Source of the DNA: Glossina fuscipes
Lineage: Eukaryota; Arthropoda; Insecta; Diptera; Glossinidae
Assembly (NCBI RefSeq): GCF_014805625.2
Contig: NW_024003803.1
Location: 1,590,316 to 1,654,315 of the forward strand
Direction: 5' to 3'
DNA: 64,000 nt
Each line of letters begins with the position of its first letter. The stretch's first letter is position 1. Shown here piece after piece: positions 11,837-25,690 of the stretch. The position numbers were made by a program, and so were the translations under genes. A model generated the notes under the pieces. It was not told the origin of the DNA, ran no database searches, and saw nothing but the letters and a program-made list of their open reading frames with translations.

Positions 11837-14800
11837 CTAAATCGGTTGAACGCAATTCGAAATGAGAATACAAAAAGAAAGAGGAGAAAGAGAAAAAGAA
11901 AAACATACAAAAAAGAAAACACAATGTTCAATATTAAAGGGATACAACTTTGGAACGTTAGTGAGCGAGGTGGTTTTCTGTTAGGATGTCTTGATGAAAG
12001 CTTCTCTAATGATTACAGATGGCAAAGATATGTAAATTTTCTACGCCAAGTTTAATTTTACTTGGCCATCTATTATCATTTGATCAACACAACCAACCAC
12101 CAGTATTACATACACGTCTACAACTACACGGTGGAACATTAGGAAAATGTATTAATTAATTATGTTCTTTGCGAGAGAGAGACAGAGAGAAAAGGAATTA
12201 TTGCCTGGAAGATAGACACAGACATGCAGTTAAAATAGTTTTAATAATAATAACACACCGTATAGATTCTACATCTTGAATACATACTACCAGTTGAAAT
12301 GAGCATGCAGTCACATGACAAAAAACATTCAAAAAGCGCTTTAAAAATTTGCGAAATTAACTTTAGAAAATTACAAAATCACACTATGAACTAAAGGATG
12401 TTGGGGTGAAGAAAAACAAATGAAACAGCTACATTCGCTTTGAAGCGAAGTTTAAATATCCACCACTTAAATAAACAAACGAAAACTTCGGAATATGTTT
12501 TGTAATTACTGTCGCGTGATTAATAGGGGTTAGCAATACTTCACGCATAATTTCGCATTGACATTCTTCAAATATTTTTTAAGGTGAGTCGATTATTGAG
12601 TATCTTCTATGATTTGTATATTATTAAAAAGACTTTTATAAACTCTTTTGTACTGTTTCATCTATTAGTCGGATCTCTTCAAGCTATTGCCAAAATTTAA
12701 TGGTCTAGATTAGGCATAAACTGTAAATACTCAATTTTTACGGCTTTAGAAGTATAAAAAATCAGACATATCGGGTCAAAATGTTTCAAATTTTACGACC
12801 GTACATGTATGATAATGTATGGAGTGTATATGCCTTAGTGCTAACAATGGAACGACATAATAGGCATTAACCGCTCAATGAAGGATTTAGAAAGCTAAGA
12901 AAAAATGCAATATGAAATTGTAGGAAATATGAGCCATCGAAGTATAACTTATTTTGTCTATAAATTATATTCACTTTTTTGCGTATTTCGATTAATACTT
13001 TCGTTCTTTTCGTGTGGTCTTGGTCGCTTTAATAAAGAGATCCGGACTTTTTACGATTTGTGTTTTAATGCAATAATAAGGCATGAAATTTCATATTAAC
13101 ATAAAAAGGAAAACAAACTGTTATAATTAAGCAAGCCCAGATTGTCACACCTACCAAGAATTTATGATTTCTCATTTCACATCACACTTTGTTACATATT
13201 CATTTATATCTTTTAGTATGGTGGATAGAGTAATTTTAAAATTTTAAAAAGAAATATTTTTTTTAAAATGTGAAGTAGTTAATACATTTAAAAATCTAAA
13301 AAAGGCCCAATTAAAACATAACGCAAAAGTGTTAAAAAGTTTAAAAATTTTCATATATATACATATATGTATACGCGTATATACATATAGTTAACTGCAG
13401 TGAAAGTGATTGCTCGGAGCCTTCGACCGCATTTAAATGGTACCTAAAATGTTCTAATTATTTTTAGGAAACAAACAATAGGAAATTATACATAACTACA
13501 AAATGTCGCGTAAATCTTCAATACGTATTATTTTTAGCAAATGCCAACCCTCAAACGACGGCTGTCGAAATGTCATGTCACTTCGATTACTTATGAGTTA
13601 CAGTGGTTTCAGGAACGCTATTTTACTCATTTTGGAAACTGAGTTTGTAAGACATTCGAAATTGAAGTTGCAAGGAATAGCTGAAATACTGAGGATAACA
13701 TAAGGCAGTGTAGCTATTAATTTGCGTGAAAATTTGGGCGTGAAAAAGCTGCGTTAGGCGGTTATCCCCTCCGAGTGGAACAGAAATATCAACATCTTAT
13801 TGATGCTAAGTTACATGGATTTGAGTTTAAAATCCTCGCCCACACATCGCATTCTTCATATCCCCCAACTGCTATTATTTCCAAATCTCAAAACGAGCTC
13901 GAACGAAAGACAAAACAAAAAGAAGAAATTGTTACAGAAACTTTAGACTGATTGTAACACACACTTGGCGGAGACTGTTTTAATGAATGAAGTCGAATTT
14001 TGCAAAAAAAATTTCTCCCGGGAATCACCAGCCGATGTATTAAACATTATGAAAAAAACGATGCTCATAAGTATAATTTGAAACATTTTCTAAGAACACT
14101 ATATCAGTTAACCTAAAGAGCGAAAAGAATTTATTTGCTTTTGGCCAGACTATGCGTTATTTATACATGCTTTCACTTTTTGTTCTTAATCTAACCTGTT
14201 TTATACATTTTATTTCATTCACAAAATCAAAAGTTCTTTCTAGTCGTAAGAAATAGTTTTTACTAGAAACCAACTAAATATGCTCTGATGAATTAATCAA
14301 AGCACATACGCTTTGTTCGGACGATGCTTCAAATAAGTCTTTTTCAGCGGGTTGATGTACAAATATTGGAAATTTTAACAGCGTCTATATGAATTTTGCC
14401 AATAAAGCAAACAAACGAACAATGATAAAACTAGGCAAATCTAAATCTCTACAGATTATAAAGTCCATAAAAAACCCGCACTTGAATGACAAAATTAATG
14501 ATTCATTAAACCAACAGCTGCAGGTAATACAAAATTTAGCAATTGTGATATTCACTACAGAAAATTTAGTGAACTTATATCTTGTCGGAATTATGTAAAT
14601 CAGAACAAATTGGGATAAAACCTCTAGGCTTTAAGATTTAAAGAGTACAAAATTATAAAGTATTTTATTCAATAACTTGCGACTTCTAAAAAGCATCGAT
14701 TTAAGGTTGCGTTCGACTATTTTTTAGACTCCTCGAAAACTTTGGTGCGAATAACTTCGATCCCTGATTATAAGAAGATAGACTTTGAACTACCAAAGCC

Positions 14801-17800
14801 GATGTTTCTTTCTTATATTTGCAAATTGCTTTATATGCTTTGTATTATGGCTAAGCACAAATGCTTCAACGGGTGAAATGGTAGATAGTCTAACAATTTC
14901 AGAATTTTATTGTGGTGCTAAGAATAGTAACTTTGGTTATACCAATTATACAACCTGCTACATTATAAGACTTATAAAGCAGGATGATTTTGTAATCATT
15001 GAGCAAATGTGCTTGGTTTACGCTTTCTTTCTTATCATAAAGTTTCACTCCAAAATGAGCGGATGCACATATATAAACCAATAATTCTTGCCGCAATCAA
15101 CATAGGAAAATGGAAAATAGTTGAAATATACATACACTTTACAGTCTATCAGACTTTAGTATGTTCACTGCATTTAACTTTAACTATCTACCTTTAACGA
15201 AAGACCGCAAAACTTCTAACAACACATTAAGCATTCTCTAACCTACGGAATAAATGTATGTAAGCAATATAAAATAAAAGTAAATATAAATGCATAGCTT
15301 TATGGAAAACACCCATATTGGAAGCAGATATTTAACTTTCAATCATCTTTATTAATGACGACAACATTTTTTACTTTCAACTAATGTAATATATGTTGCA
15401 ATCCTAATTGCAATAATATTAACTCGTGTCATCCTAAATATATTAAATCCGCATTTTTTATTTCACTGTCAGAGTATCTGCAACGAAAGCTTTTGGTAGA
15501 ATGGTTCTTCTGTAACTGATGTACCTTAAAGATCTCAACACATACATACATAATTATCTAGGACTAAAATAATAAACATAGTGCATGTGCATTGCCTATA
15601 AATTTAAAGAAATCAATATAAATTCCTTGTGGACAGTTGAAATATTTTTTTCACACATCCCATGTTTAATGACAGTTACAAATTCATTTTTTGATTATCA
15701 AAACAAATGGTCACATAAGTTTGTATATCGAGCAGCAATTACATTATCATAAAATATTCAATTTAGCACATAGAACTCATAATGGAGACCTATGGCTTTC
15801 TACAACAAACCTTATAGAACTGAAGAAGTCTTGTTCTTATTTCATAAATATGAAATATAATTTGACATTAATCGGATCACGACATATGTTTGAGTCAGAT
15901 TTGAACTTAGAACTTCAATGTTTTGATTAGTTCTGAAGGGATTTAAAAAAACCTGATCTGTGCATAAACTCGTTTGGTTCTGTATAAGTGAATTTAAACT
16001 ATAAATAAAAACAATAATATTTTAAACAATTCCATATTTTTTGTAAGTGATTGACATCGTGGTATGATTCGTTATAAAAACATTAATTAGAGTTAATAGT
16101 GTCGAAATGTAGAATTTTGTATAGGATGTCACAGCTTTAAAGATATATACTAGGGAACATCACTTCTTTCAATTGCACAATTTTGTTTTGCAAATTTTTA
16201 GAGGGATCTTATTGTTTTTAAATTTTTATTTTGCAACAATAGCGTGCCTGCGAACACTCGCCTTTTTAACAGATATTTCGTGTACGGTTGTATTCCGCGT
16301 ATTTTGCCCGGATTTCGTATATGTGAGAAGACATAGCCAAAAAAAGATTACATATGTTTTGAAACGAACTTAGCGTAGTTCCTACCACATTAAAATACGT
16401 AAAAGTTATGCGAAGACTGCACGCGCTCTTACAAAGCTCAAGTGCCACAATTGATGTATGTATAGTTGGGAGATAATCGTAGCTACTTTCAAATTTAATT
16501 TCTATCAGTAAACTAAGATTCTGTTTGCAAAGATTTCATGTTTTCAGCTATTTCGACCGTTCCGCTTTGCAGAAGTTCCAACAAAAAACCGTTGATCAAA
16601 TATATATAAATGGGATTTGTGAATGTCCTCTTCGATCGTATTGACCAGACTATTCTTCCTGGAAAATTTGTTATTAATCTTCTTTCTTCGATAACTAAAC
16701 GAAGAATGTTTTTTTGTATTTTATATATATATATATAATATATTGCATTGCATAATATATCAATATATATATATATTACATACGACAATATATATGCATA
16801 CAATGATATAAGTTATTGGTGGATTATTCGAAATTTTAAATGAAAAAATATCGTAGATGGGTGAAGAAAAATGTAGGCACATAATGAGAAGCTTTGTTGC
16901 TTTAGCTCCAAGTTTACATCTTTCTTCGGTGTCTGATTTAAAAGACGATGTCTTAAGTTCAATGTTAAACCTACTAACGCATGTGTCTTATACAAATTAT
17001 TTCAATCCGTTTATTATTTAACTTTGTAATAAAAAACGTTAACCGAACCGATAAATGTTATTGTCGTGGCCACTGTTAGCCTGGAGTACAGGTTTATAGG
17101 CATTATAACCGCTAACACAAATGGAATTATTTTAATCCGCTTTTTAGATAGAAAAGTTTGAAAAAGGAAGAACATGGTAACATCAAAGACAAATTTTGGT
17201 AACTAAACTATTTATCAAAATTTTATATCAAAATATTGTTCTACACCTACTTCAATATTAGCAGATTTCATCGTTCAAATACTACACATATGAATCAGAA
17301 ATTTAATGTATAATAAAATACAACGAAGAAGTCCATATAGTACATAAATAAAGACTTAAGATAACAAACACTCCGTGAAAAAACCCTTAAATTTAATTTC
17401 AATTAAAACTCTTAGAAATGCGGCCTTCCGTAGGTTGGGTATAAAAAAATGGATGCGTTTTATATGCATCAAATTCACGTTACCCTGTAGTGACTGATTT
17501 GGTCTATTACAAATAATAAGAGGGAAGAATTCTTGGAATCATACATTAAGTAAACTTATTTCTTTTCAATAATTATCCTTTGATGAATTCGCGTAGCTAT
17601 TTAACAAATTAACTGAATTTTAACTCTATATAAGTATATAAAACATATTCTGTAGTATTTACGGGATGATTTGGGATCTTTTATGATGATTTTATATATA
17701 ACATAAAATAATAATAAACCATATATAAGTGTACACAATACGCTTTTTTTGCTGTTGACAGGCATACATGCATATATACACACATACTTGTATGTATTTA

Positions 17801-17908
17801 TGCACGCATGTGGTAATTACATACATATATTATATGTTTGAGAAAAGAGAGTAGAAAATATAGTAAAATTGTATATAAGAAGAGAGAATGAATACATTAA
17901 GTTCTAAC
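11837..17908. other. pan: pan intron between HMG exon 2b and C-clamp exon
   Basis: About 6.1 kb of AT-rich intron. A faint mariner-like helix-turn-helix signature occurs near 13650-13760 on the plus strand (GIAEILRIT, stop, GSVAINLRENLGVKKL). Purine/pyrimidine-rich tract at 11866-11907 (the pyrimidine tract of the C-clamp acceptor on the coding strand). AT microsatellite-like sequence at 16720-16800. No other coding island recognised. Confidence 0.55.
16719..16800. repeat. AT-rich simple sequence
   Basis: Alternating TA tracts (TTTATATATATATATATAAT, later ATCAATATATATATATATTA) broken by GCATTGCAT. Low-complexity sequence with no other content. Confidence 0.7.
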
Positions 17909-18065
17909 CTCCGTCCGGATTGCTGTCTTGTTTTCTCTTGCGTTTCTTCCCTCGAGACGCATTTGTACGAGAGCTCCAATCGGGATATAATTGCATGTGT
18001 AATTGACGTTCGCGTCTAGCTAACTCGTAGTACTTAGCTTGTTCTTCGCGCCCCAAAGCGTGCCA
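17909..18065 (-). CDS. pan: pan alternative HMG second-half exon (distal, 2b)
   Basis: A 157-nt exon, phase 0 in and phase 1 out, so it is interchangeable with the exon at 40656-40491. The acceptor ATGATAAAG lies 12 nt after a run of 24 T (coding strand), and the donor GGAG|GTTAGA is weak. It reads [35 protein letters not shown] and [17 protein letters not shown]. It keeps the typical [22 protein letters not shown] core but replaces the usual SARDNYG with SSRTNASRG before a different basic tail. It lies about 22.4 kb downstream of the other version. Splicing to 11836 gives the same Gly codon. I recall that alternative HMG-box forms were reported for Drosophila TCF but cannot confirm that they are these two. 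Confidence 0.94.
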
Positions 18066-18077
18066 CTTTATCATAAC

Positions 18078-18101
18078 AAAAAAAAAAAAAAAAAAAAAAA
18101 A
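18078..18101 (-). promoter_or_regulatory. 24-nt T run: polypyrimidine tract of HMG exon 2b
   Basis: An uninterrupted run of 24 A on the plus strand, i.e. T24 on the pan coding strand, ending 12 nt before the first base of exon 18065-17909. It is placed where the polypyrimidine tract should be. The alternative exon at 40656 has only a five-T tract. Mononucleotide runs of this length often vary between individuals. Confidence 0.6.
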
Positions 18102-21100
18102 TATTATTTTGAAAAACGAACTTGAAAAAAACAGAACAAAAGAAAAATCAAACGAAAATTCAAATAAATTTGCAAATGAAAAACCACTGGTTCAGGATCA
18201 ATTGTTTATTTACCACAAGTGGTATCTGACTCCTCGACTACTTAAACAAACCAATTTAATTCCTTTCTCCCATAGTCTTGAAAATGTAGCTCGACTACAA
18301 CAAAACGGGAGTTTCGGACAACCCTTTCATCCCATACGCAATTGAAAAACATATATGTTAGCTTTGGCAATGGGGTTAATAAAATTACAAAGATAAAACA
18401 TCTTTATCGTTGCGCTAAAATAAAAAAAACATGAGGGGTTTTTCTATGTCCCCGCTTTCGTTTCACGGATTGAAACTTTTAACATATAACTTCCGTTCAC
18501 AATTTCCTTAAAATTTTTTGCCTTATATAGACTTTAAATGAAAAAACTTTATATTTAAAACATTTTCGCTTATGCCTTTATATTTTTGAACTGAATTGAT
18601 AGACAAAAAAAAAAAAAAAGCAACAACATAGCAGCTCCTTTCTCACGAATATGTTTTCGTCGTCTATGGTATTAATCCGAATTCCATTTAAGACATGAAA
18701 TACATTTCAATATCAGAACTGAAAATAGATAAGCGTCAGACGAACTTGTCTTTAATGATTTATCAAAATAATTAAACTACATTGCAAATTATGCAGAGTA
18801 TAGCGAAAGAAGACTAATTTAAGGAGGGGAAGCCAACGTTTTTGTTGTTTTAGCTACTAAAATCTAACAACATCGAATTATAAACAGGCACTACGTGTTC
18901 CAACGTAATACAGTAGAAATACGCTTTCAGATCAATACATAGCTCAATAAACAGCTAGTGAAAGTTTGCACATTTCTGAATTATTCACATTTGCGCTTAC
19001 TCGCTAATTGTCAGTTTATGCTGGGAAATGTAACATCACTTTAAAGAAATTTGACGAGCTGCTAAACTTTAACGGTTTTATGATGAGGGTAAGACGGAAG
19101 ACCGGTTGCAGTGAATGCCAACATACTCCCACCTTACTCTCAATTATATTAAGTATACAAAGACAATTTCCGACAAAGTCGCCGATCTGTTCAGTTTTTT
19201 AACTTTCTTCATAAAAACAAATTAGACCCAGTTCTTTTAAAATTAAAGGATAAAGCAATTACTCCTGAAACTCTACTGACTTGAAACAATTATCTGAAAA
19301 TTTACAAAATCCCCTTTATATCGCAAGCGTTTGTATCATTATGCTATTTACTACAATATTTGAATTTTAATAGAATAACATTCAGCCAATTGAAATACAT
19401 ATTTTACGATTTAAAAAAGATGCAATTATTATTATTTTTATTCATTAGCCTTATTTGAGTTTGAAATATGTAGCCTACTCAGCGTACCAAATAAGTATAC
19501 TGTCTCCATCACATACCCAACGAATTCAAATACTATTTAATAATCTCTCAAAACTATTTGAATTTAAATTGTGATTTAAATTAGGATTGCACTTACTTAA
19601 TATTCAATTCTATGACAAAGTCTTAATGGAATCCTAATCGCATTTATATTTTCTTTTAAATATTTCAATAATTGTTTGTTTCCATTCTTCCTTCTCGCAA
19701 CTGTATAAAAATAAGTAGCCTGCGTAAGCCTTAAGAAAATGAAATAAAAGTTGTTAAATGTAGACTTCAAACAGTCATTGGAGCTTTTAACTTCAAAATT
19801 ACAAAGTCTCACCTGTGTATTAGTCATTTAAATGAAAGTTCAAAACACACAGGTAATTATAATTTCTTCTAACCGGTAACCCCAATTAAAGAACTTAGAC
19901 AATTAATGGCTTTATTATTTCTATATGGATATAAATAGTTTTCGTCAACTATTTTATTGTTAGCGTGTTCCAATTAAAATAAACTTTTGTTAACCAAAAT
20001 TTTCATACGACAGAGATTTAATTTTAAGCAGTCTACTTCCGCTAAGATGAATTATAGAAATCTGTTACCTAAGTTAGAAAAAACAAGAACGAAAAACTTT
20101 AATCAAATTGATGCAAACAATTGCTACAAAATACAGATGGTGATTAATAAATGAATTTCGTAATAAATAAAAGCAAGTAAAATTTGAAAAAAAACCCTGA
20201 AAGTACCTTGTTAAACCTTTCTTGCAATCCAGAAAAAAAGGACTTTTAATGCCGTTCAGACAATATTTTGTTAAAAACATTTGCATGTTACAATTTCAAT
20301 TATCATTACCATTACTATTACTACTGAATGGAATTATACTAGAAGACGATAAACGTTGAAATAAATGTAGATATTCGTGGACAGATTTGATTAAGCGGTC
20401 TGTTCCTTCGTGTGTCTGCAAAAACTGTAGCTGACGATTCCTAGAAGATACTGATTTAAAATTTTGTAAAAATAATCATTATGAGGAGAAACCAATAATA
20501 ATTTCATTGGTTCAATAAATGCTTTAAACCGTGCAAATATCTGTTATCTAAAAGAATCGAGCTTTTCCCAGAAAAGTGCTGCTAGAATGTGCTTAAGTTG
20601 ATGTGGAAGCGTAATCCGAAAGAAATATGCTAATGTATCATCATCAACCCGATCGTCGAGGCTGAGCGATTAGAAATAACCCGATGCCTCTGACGAAAAA
20701 TTAAAAATATGGGATCAAGATTTCCATGTTAATGAATTCAGCTAGAGAATCATAAATTTTCTTGCTGTTCTCCTTATCATTTCGCAACACCCAAAGTGTA
20801 AAAGATGCAATTCCGCCTTCGACACACACGAAAAGCATGGCATTTTAGGAATCATATTTTGTTTAAATAAATGGGTCGTTTGAGAAAACATTATACAATT
20901 TCGGCTTCATTGATTTAAAATTCTATATGCATATTAAACCAAAGTTTATTATCCAGTAGTCATTCGTATGTAACACAAGAAATACTAATTTGTTACCTTT
21001 TCTTTTGTAAAAACAGCATATTAGCGAACTAGGTTATTAAGATGAGATTTAAGAAAGTTACAGGATTCTAGAGCATCAAATCGTAAAATGGTTTTACCAT

Positions 21101-22002
21101 CGTCAGCATATAGTAGAACAGCGAATGCTGGTGCTGCAGATGAAAGATCGCTAGTGCAAAGATTAAACAAAGTATATCCCTTAGACGAGTATCATGTGGA
21201 ACGCCGAAATTCAAATAGACAGTAATGGAGAGATAAAATTTAAAGTTCCCCTGTTGCGTATATCCCACAAATGTACCGACATCCCACTAATAAACTAAAG
21301 GTAAAAGCTAGTTTTCACTCATTTAAAAGATTGTAGACAGTAGTTTATGATGCAAACGTATTACTAAAATATGTATTGGCATATATTTGAAAACAATACT
21401 TAAAAAAACCTACAGCAAAATAAAAAGAGATTGTACTGCAAACAAAGCCATGTTGGTAGAAAGATATCACAGAACTGTAGCACCTAATGATACTCAGATT
21501 TTTTGCCTATTTAATGTTGTGGATAGTAGGCTGCAGAGAGTTGTTGTGGAAAATATTTGTACTATGAAAACGTTAACTATTCTCAAGAGCATATACACAA
21601 ATAATTTAGAAAGAAATCCAAAATACAAAATACGTACAAACAAACAAAACAAAAAAACGAGAATATGAACAAAAAGCAAATTTGACACTTGTCCTAATTC
21701 AAAAGCATCGGCCTATATCTGAAGCAGTGTGCAAACTGATCCTGTCTTGAAGACTCCTGGTTTAAGAAAAATGTTGCTAACATTTTTAGGGAATTATTCC
21801 GCCTCCAATGCATCCAAAATGGCTCATATGTCAATTATTTTTAAATTAAGACCTGTAATAATAAAATAACGCCAAGAGGATCATAGCTGAGATAAAATTT
21901 TGCACTAAGGAGAGAGTTGAAAATTTTCCCCAAATACTTTTAGAATCTACTACCAAGAATAAAATAATATTTGCTATCATAGCAGTGAAATTCATTTTTT
22001 TC

Positions 22003-22040
22003 ATAATTCATAGTAGATAGCAGACTTCACTATGAATTAT
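22003..22040. repeat. Short perfect inverted repeat
   Basis: ATAATTCATAGT at 22003-22014 and its reverse complement ACTATGAATTAT at 22029-22040, with a 14-nt spacer. Another small palindrome, GCTATCATAGC, lies just upstream near 21973. Possibly the trace of a small inverted-repeat element. Confidence 0.5.
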
Positions 22041-23515
22041 TTTTTATTTGAATTTTGAGTTTTTGTACTATCAAGGCAATTTTCTACCATCTAGGATTAA
22101 GGTATGCCTCAAAACTGGGGCCTCAAACTCAATAACGATTTATTGATAATGTTACAAAACTCATAAGGGTAAGGCTTGATGGCCATGGCCAATAATTTAT
22201 CAACAGTTTTAAAACGATTCAAGGCCATACAATACTTTTTTGTATGCCAATGACAGCAATATCAGGCACCAAAACAAAGGGCTGTTTGCGAAACAATACT
22301 TCAAATGTCGGGATCATAAGGAATATCAACACAATTTGACTGCAAAAACTTACCTAGTCCAGATCAAAAATTATTCTAACATCTCATTTTGCATCATTAT
22401 CTCTTTTAGTTGAGAAAATTGTAAAAATAATGAATAAACACCTGTAATAAATAAGACTTTATTTTCTTTGTCTTTATAAGTGGTTTTTATTTGATCTTAA
22501 TTAGAGAGAGTATGAGAGGAGATGGTAGATATCTCTGCAAGTAGGATCCCATGAGTAAGTTCAACGTTTTTATTTGTTGGAATGTTTCAGAAATTAACAA
22601 GCCCAATGTCGAAGTAAAGTAGCTGCTTGAAAAACGCTAAACTAAATATTAATATAATTTAAAATTCAAAGATACAACATAGCTAAAAAAGTTGCTTGGA
22701 GCAGATGTCAAGAGAAAACAACAGTATTGTTATTTCCACACTTTGTAAAGAAGGGTAAGAATCGTTTACATAAGAAGTAGTAAGTAGGTCCAATGATCCT
22801 AGAAAATGAAGAGTCTATGTGCTTGAGTTGAAATTGCAAGATGCTAAGACTTGTGGAGCTTCCACTATAACCAGTTGAATTGCCCACATCATGCAAAGCA
22901 GACAATAATGGCTCATTCAACATTTTACAGTTTTTAAAGCGCTCAGTTTAAAATTAAAAATGTTCTCTTAGCGCGGGAAGGCGCTTACCGTAACTATAAA
23001 AACCAGTTGCTTGCTAGTAGGGGTAATAAAAATCTGGAAACTGCAGTTCCGAAAAGTTATGTTTTATGAAGAAGAAACAGTTTTAGTATTTACTCTCTTT
23101 TTCGCTCAAAGCTTTGGTCGATTCTTTAGTTAGTTTGACAGGGTTGACTTAAAATTCATTACTTCAGAATTAATGACAAATTCGACCTGCTGGATTTAGC
23201 ATTTTTTCGGCTGTCTTAATTATTATTCCAACGCAAGTTGACATCCAAACTCGCCGTAATATTTTTAACTGGCTTCATGAGTGCTTTTCGAATGATAGTA
23301 TCGTTTATTGGACGTTCACTATTTGGCATCAACAGCCAACTTTCTGCTCATTTGGAAGCTTTTATCAGTTTTTGTTCGCAACCAATAACTAGGCGTAGTT
23401 ATTTATTTATTATTATCTCAAATTCGTTACAAAAATGTCAACCAATAGCAATATTGAAGTCCAGATAAAAATTTCAAGAGTACCACTTCTTTAGCTTCAT
23501 ATTATAAGTAAAGAG

Positions 23516-25690
23516 GTGAACAATAATTACAAAACATCTGATAGAGCTGTTGTGTTCTTTAACGAATTATTGGATCATAATTTTGTTCAATACAACCGCA
23601 CCTCTAATGGTACACTGCTTGATCTCTACTTTGCAAATTTCCCTGAGATTAGTGTAAATCGTTGTGCACCAAATCCAACTTTTTCAAGTAAATATTATGA
23701 TTTCCATAAAATCAATGTTTCCATGCTAAAATCTCATCTTTCACATAGTATGCTTGATATCTCAACTGGAAGTATTGAAAGATTACTGTCATCGTTCTAC
23801 AATATATTAAATCTAGCTATTCCTGCATCTGTTCCGATCAAGCAGTTGCGACGTCGAAGCAGGTGTTTCCCATGGTTTGATAAGACAATTAAATATTACA
23901 AGAATAGAAAAAACCACTCTTTTCAAAAAATATTCGAAAAGTGGCTCTGCTTTCAGCTATTTCGCTTACTCGGCGGCAAGGCATAGATTTAACTTCCTTA
24001 ACCGCCAATATTATTGCAGATATCTGCAGTTCATTAAATCCTCTCTGTTTGCTAATCCTAAATACTTTTTTAAATTTGTTAACTCAAAAATAAAATTTTC
24101 GCACAGCCCTCAGATGTTTCTTTTAATGGCTCTGATTCCTCGGATGATTTTGAAATCCCAAATCTCTTTGCTGAATATTTCCAACGAAACTTTTATACTG
24201 CTAATTCCGATTTATCAGCAAACTACCCATATCCTATAACTAATTTAGTCTCAATTCCCAATTTGGTTATTCCAGAAAATGACATTTTTAAAGGGTTGAG
24301 CTCTCTAAAATATAGATGTGCGCCTGGATCTGATGGAATTCCATCATGTGTACTTAAATCTTGCGCTGTCCAGTTATGTGGCGTTATTTGAAAGATTTTT
24401 AACCAGTTGTTGAATTTAGATGTTTTCCCTTTGTGTTGAAAGAGTACTTTCTTTATTCCTATTCACAAAAGTGGAAGTACACAACTCGTTGAGAATTACA
24501 GTAGCATAGCCAAGTTGAGTGTCTTGCCTAAACTGTTCGAGCGAACTATGACTCAGTGTTTTATCCTTTGCCATCAAATCGTGTATTTATCCACTCCAAT
24601 ATGGCTTTCGAAAAGGAAGATCTACGGTACCAATCTGTTGGAGTTTACCTGTCATGTTTTGAAGGCTTTTTCTAGTGGCTCTCGCACTGATGTCATATAC
24701 ATTGATTTTCGCAAAGCGTTTGATAAACTACTTATCTATAAACTCCAAGCTTCTGGATTCCTTTTCTATTTAGAAATGGATAAGTTCTTATCTGCACAAT
24801 AAATTATTAAGGGTTTTGTTTAACTTCATTACTTCAGATGAATTCCGCGTGACATCTGGCCTAGCTCAAGGCAGCCACTTAGGATCCATTTTATTTGATT
24901 TATACAGTAATGGTTTGCCCTCGGTGATTAAATCCAGTCAGATCTTGATGTATGCTGATAATGTGAAACAGTTTTCTTCCCTTTCCGCAGAATCGTGATC
25001 ACATCAGCTTCAAAGTGACTTGAATGATTTGGTTGCATGGTGATCTTTGGATCTTCTGAAACTAAATCTAAATAAATGTAAAAAACTTTCTTTCTCATTC
25101 ATTATTCAGTATTTCACTGCTTCGTACAAATTGGAGGACGTCGATTCTATCACAGATTTAGGCGTTCTATTTGACCATAGGTTACGTTTCAACTTGCCTA
25201 TTGAGTTCTGGTTGAGCAAAGCTAGGTCCGCGCTTCGTTTTATAAAGAGGTGGTCCAAAGAGCTTGACGATCCTTACATTACAAAAATGCTGTACATGTG
25301 TTTGGTTAGACCTACACTTGAGTATGCCTCCATTGTGTGGTCTCTTTCATATAGGTGCTATGTAAATTCAATTGAATCTGTTCAAAAGTAATTCTTGCTG
25401 TTTGCCCTTAGGAATTTAGGTTGGGACCCCATTCCCCCTCTTCGTCCCTATTAAAATAGGTTGCTCCTATTATCCTTACCGTCACTTGAGAAACGTAGAT
25501 TTGTTCTTGGGGTTTCCTTTTTAAGCAAAGAAAGAAATGGTAGTATTGACTCGCGCGCATTACTTGGTGAGATAAGCTTTAGTGTCCGTAACCGATTCTC
25601 TAGGCACTTTATCTTGATTAGGCTTAGTCAATGTAAATACATGGGCTGTGTAACCCGCTTAGCGTTGTTTGCAGAAACCTAAATTATGTC
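23516..25690 (+). mobile_element. Jockey-type LINE ORF2 relic
   Basis: Broken reverse-transcriptase frame of a non-LTR element on the plus strand. Seen in order: the linker between endonuclease and RT (HNFVQYNRTSNGTLLDLYFA near 23575-23640), RCAPGSDGIPS (24312-24345), VIYIDFRKAFDK (24690-24728), GLAQGSHLGSILF (24855-24895), YADNVKQF (24953-24975), then the thumb region (DLGVLFDHRLRF near 25160 and LEYASIVWS near 25318-25345). The set fits the Jockey/CR1 group. Catalytic YADD is changed to YADN and the usual GxPQGS to GLAQGS. Several stops and shifts. No poly-A tail was seen. Confidence 0.75.

Larger units (their letters stand above)
18066..23515. other. pan: pan intron; no exon recognised
   Basis: Start of the 22.4 kb separating the two HMG-half exons. 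AT-rich; an A15 run at about 18604-18619 and a small inverted repeat at 22003-22040. Weak open frames (for example 19597-19827 and 22708-22923 on the minus strand) show no recognisable domain. Confidence 0.5.

Noticed and set aside
11768..12055. Plus-strand Lys/Arg-rich frame of 95 residues
   Set aside because: It is the antisense of the C-clamp exon and its pyrimidine tract; the basic run reflects the GAAAGAGAAA tract.
13503..13780. Possible mariner helix-turn-helix (GIAEILRIT / LRENLGVKKL)
   Set aside because: Only one short weak block; not enough to list as an element.
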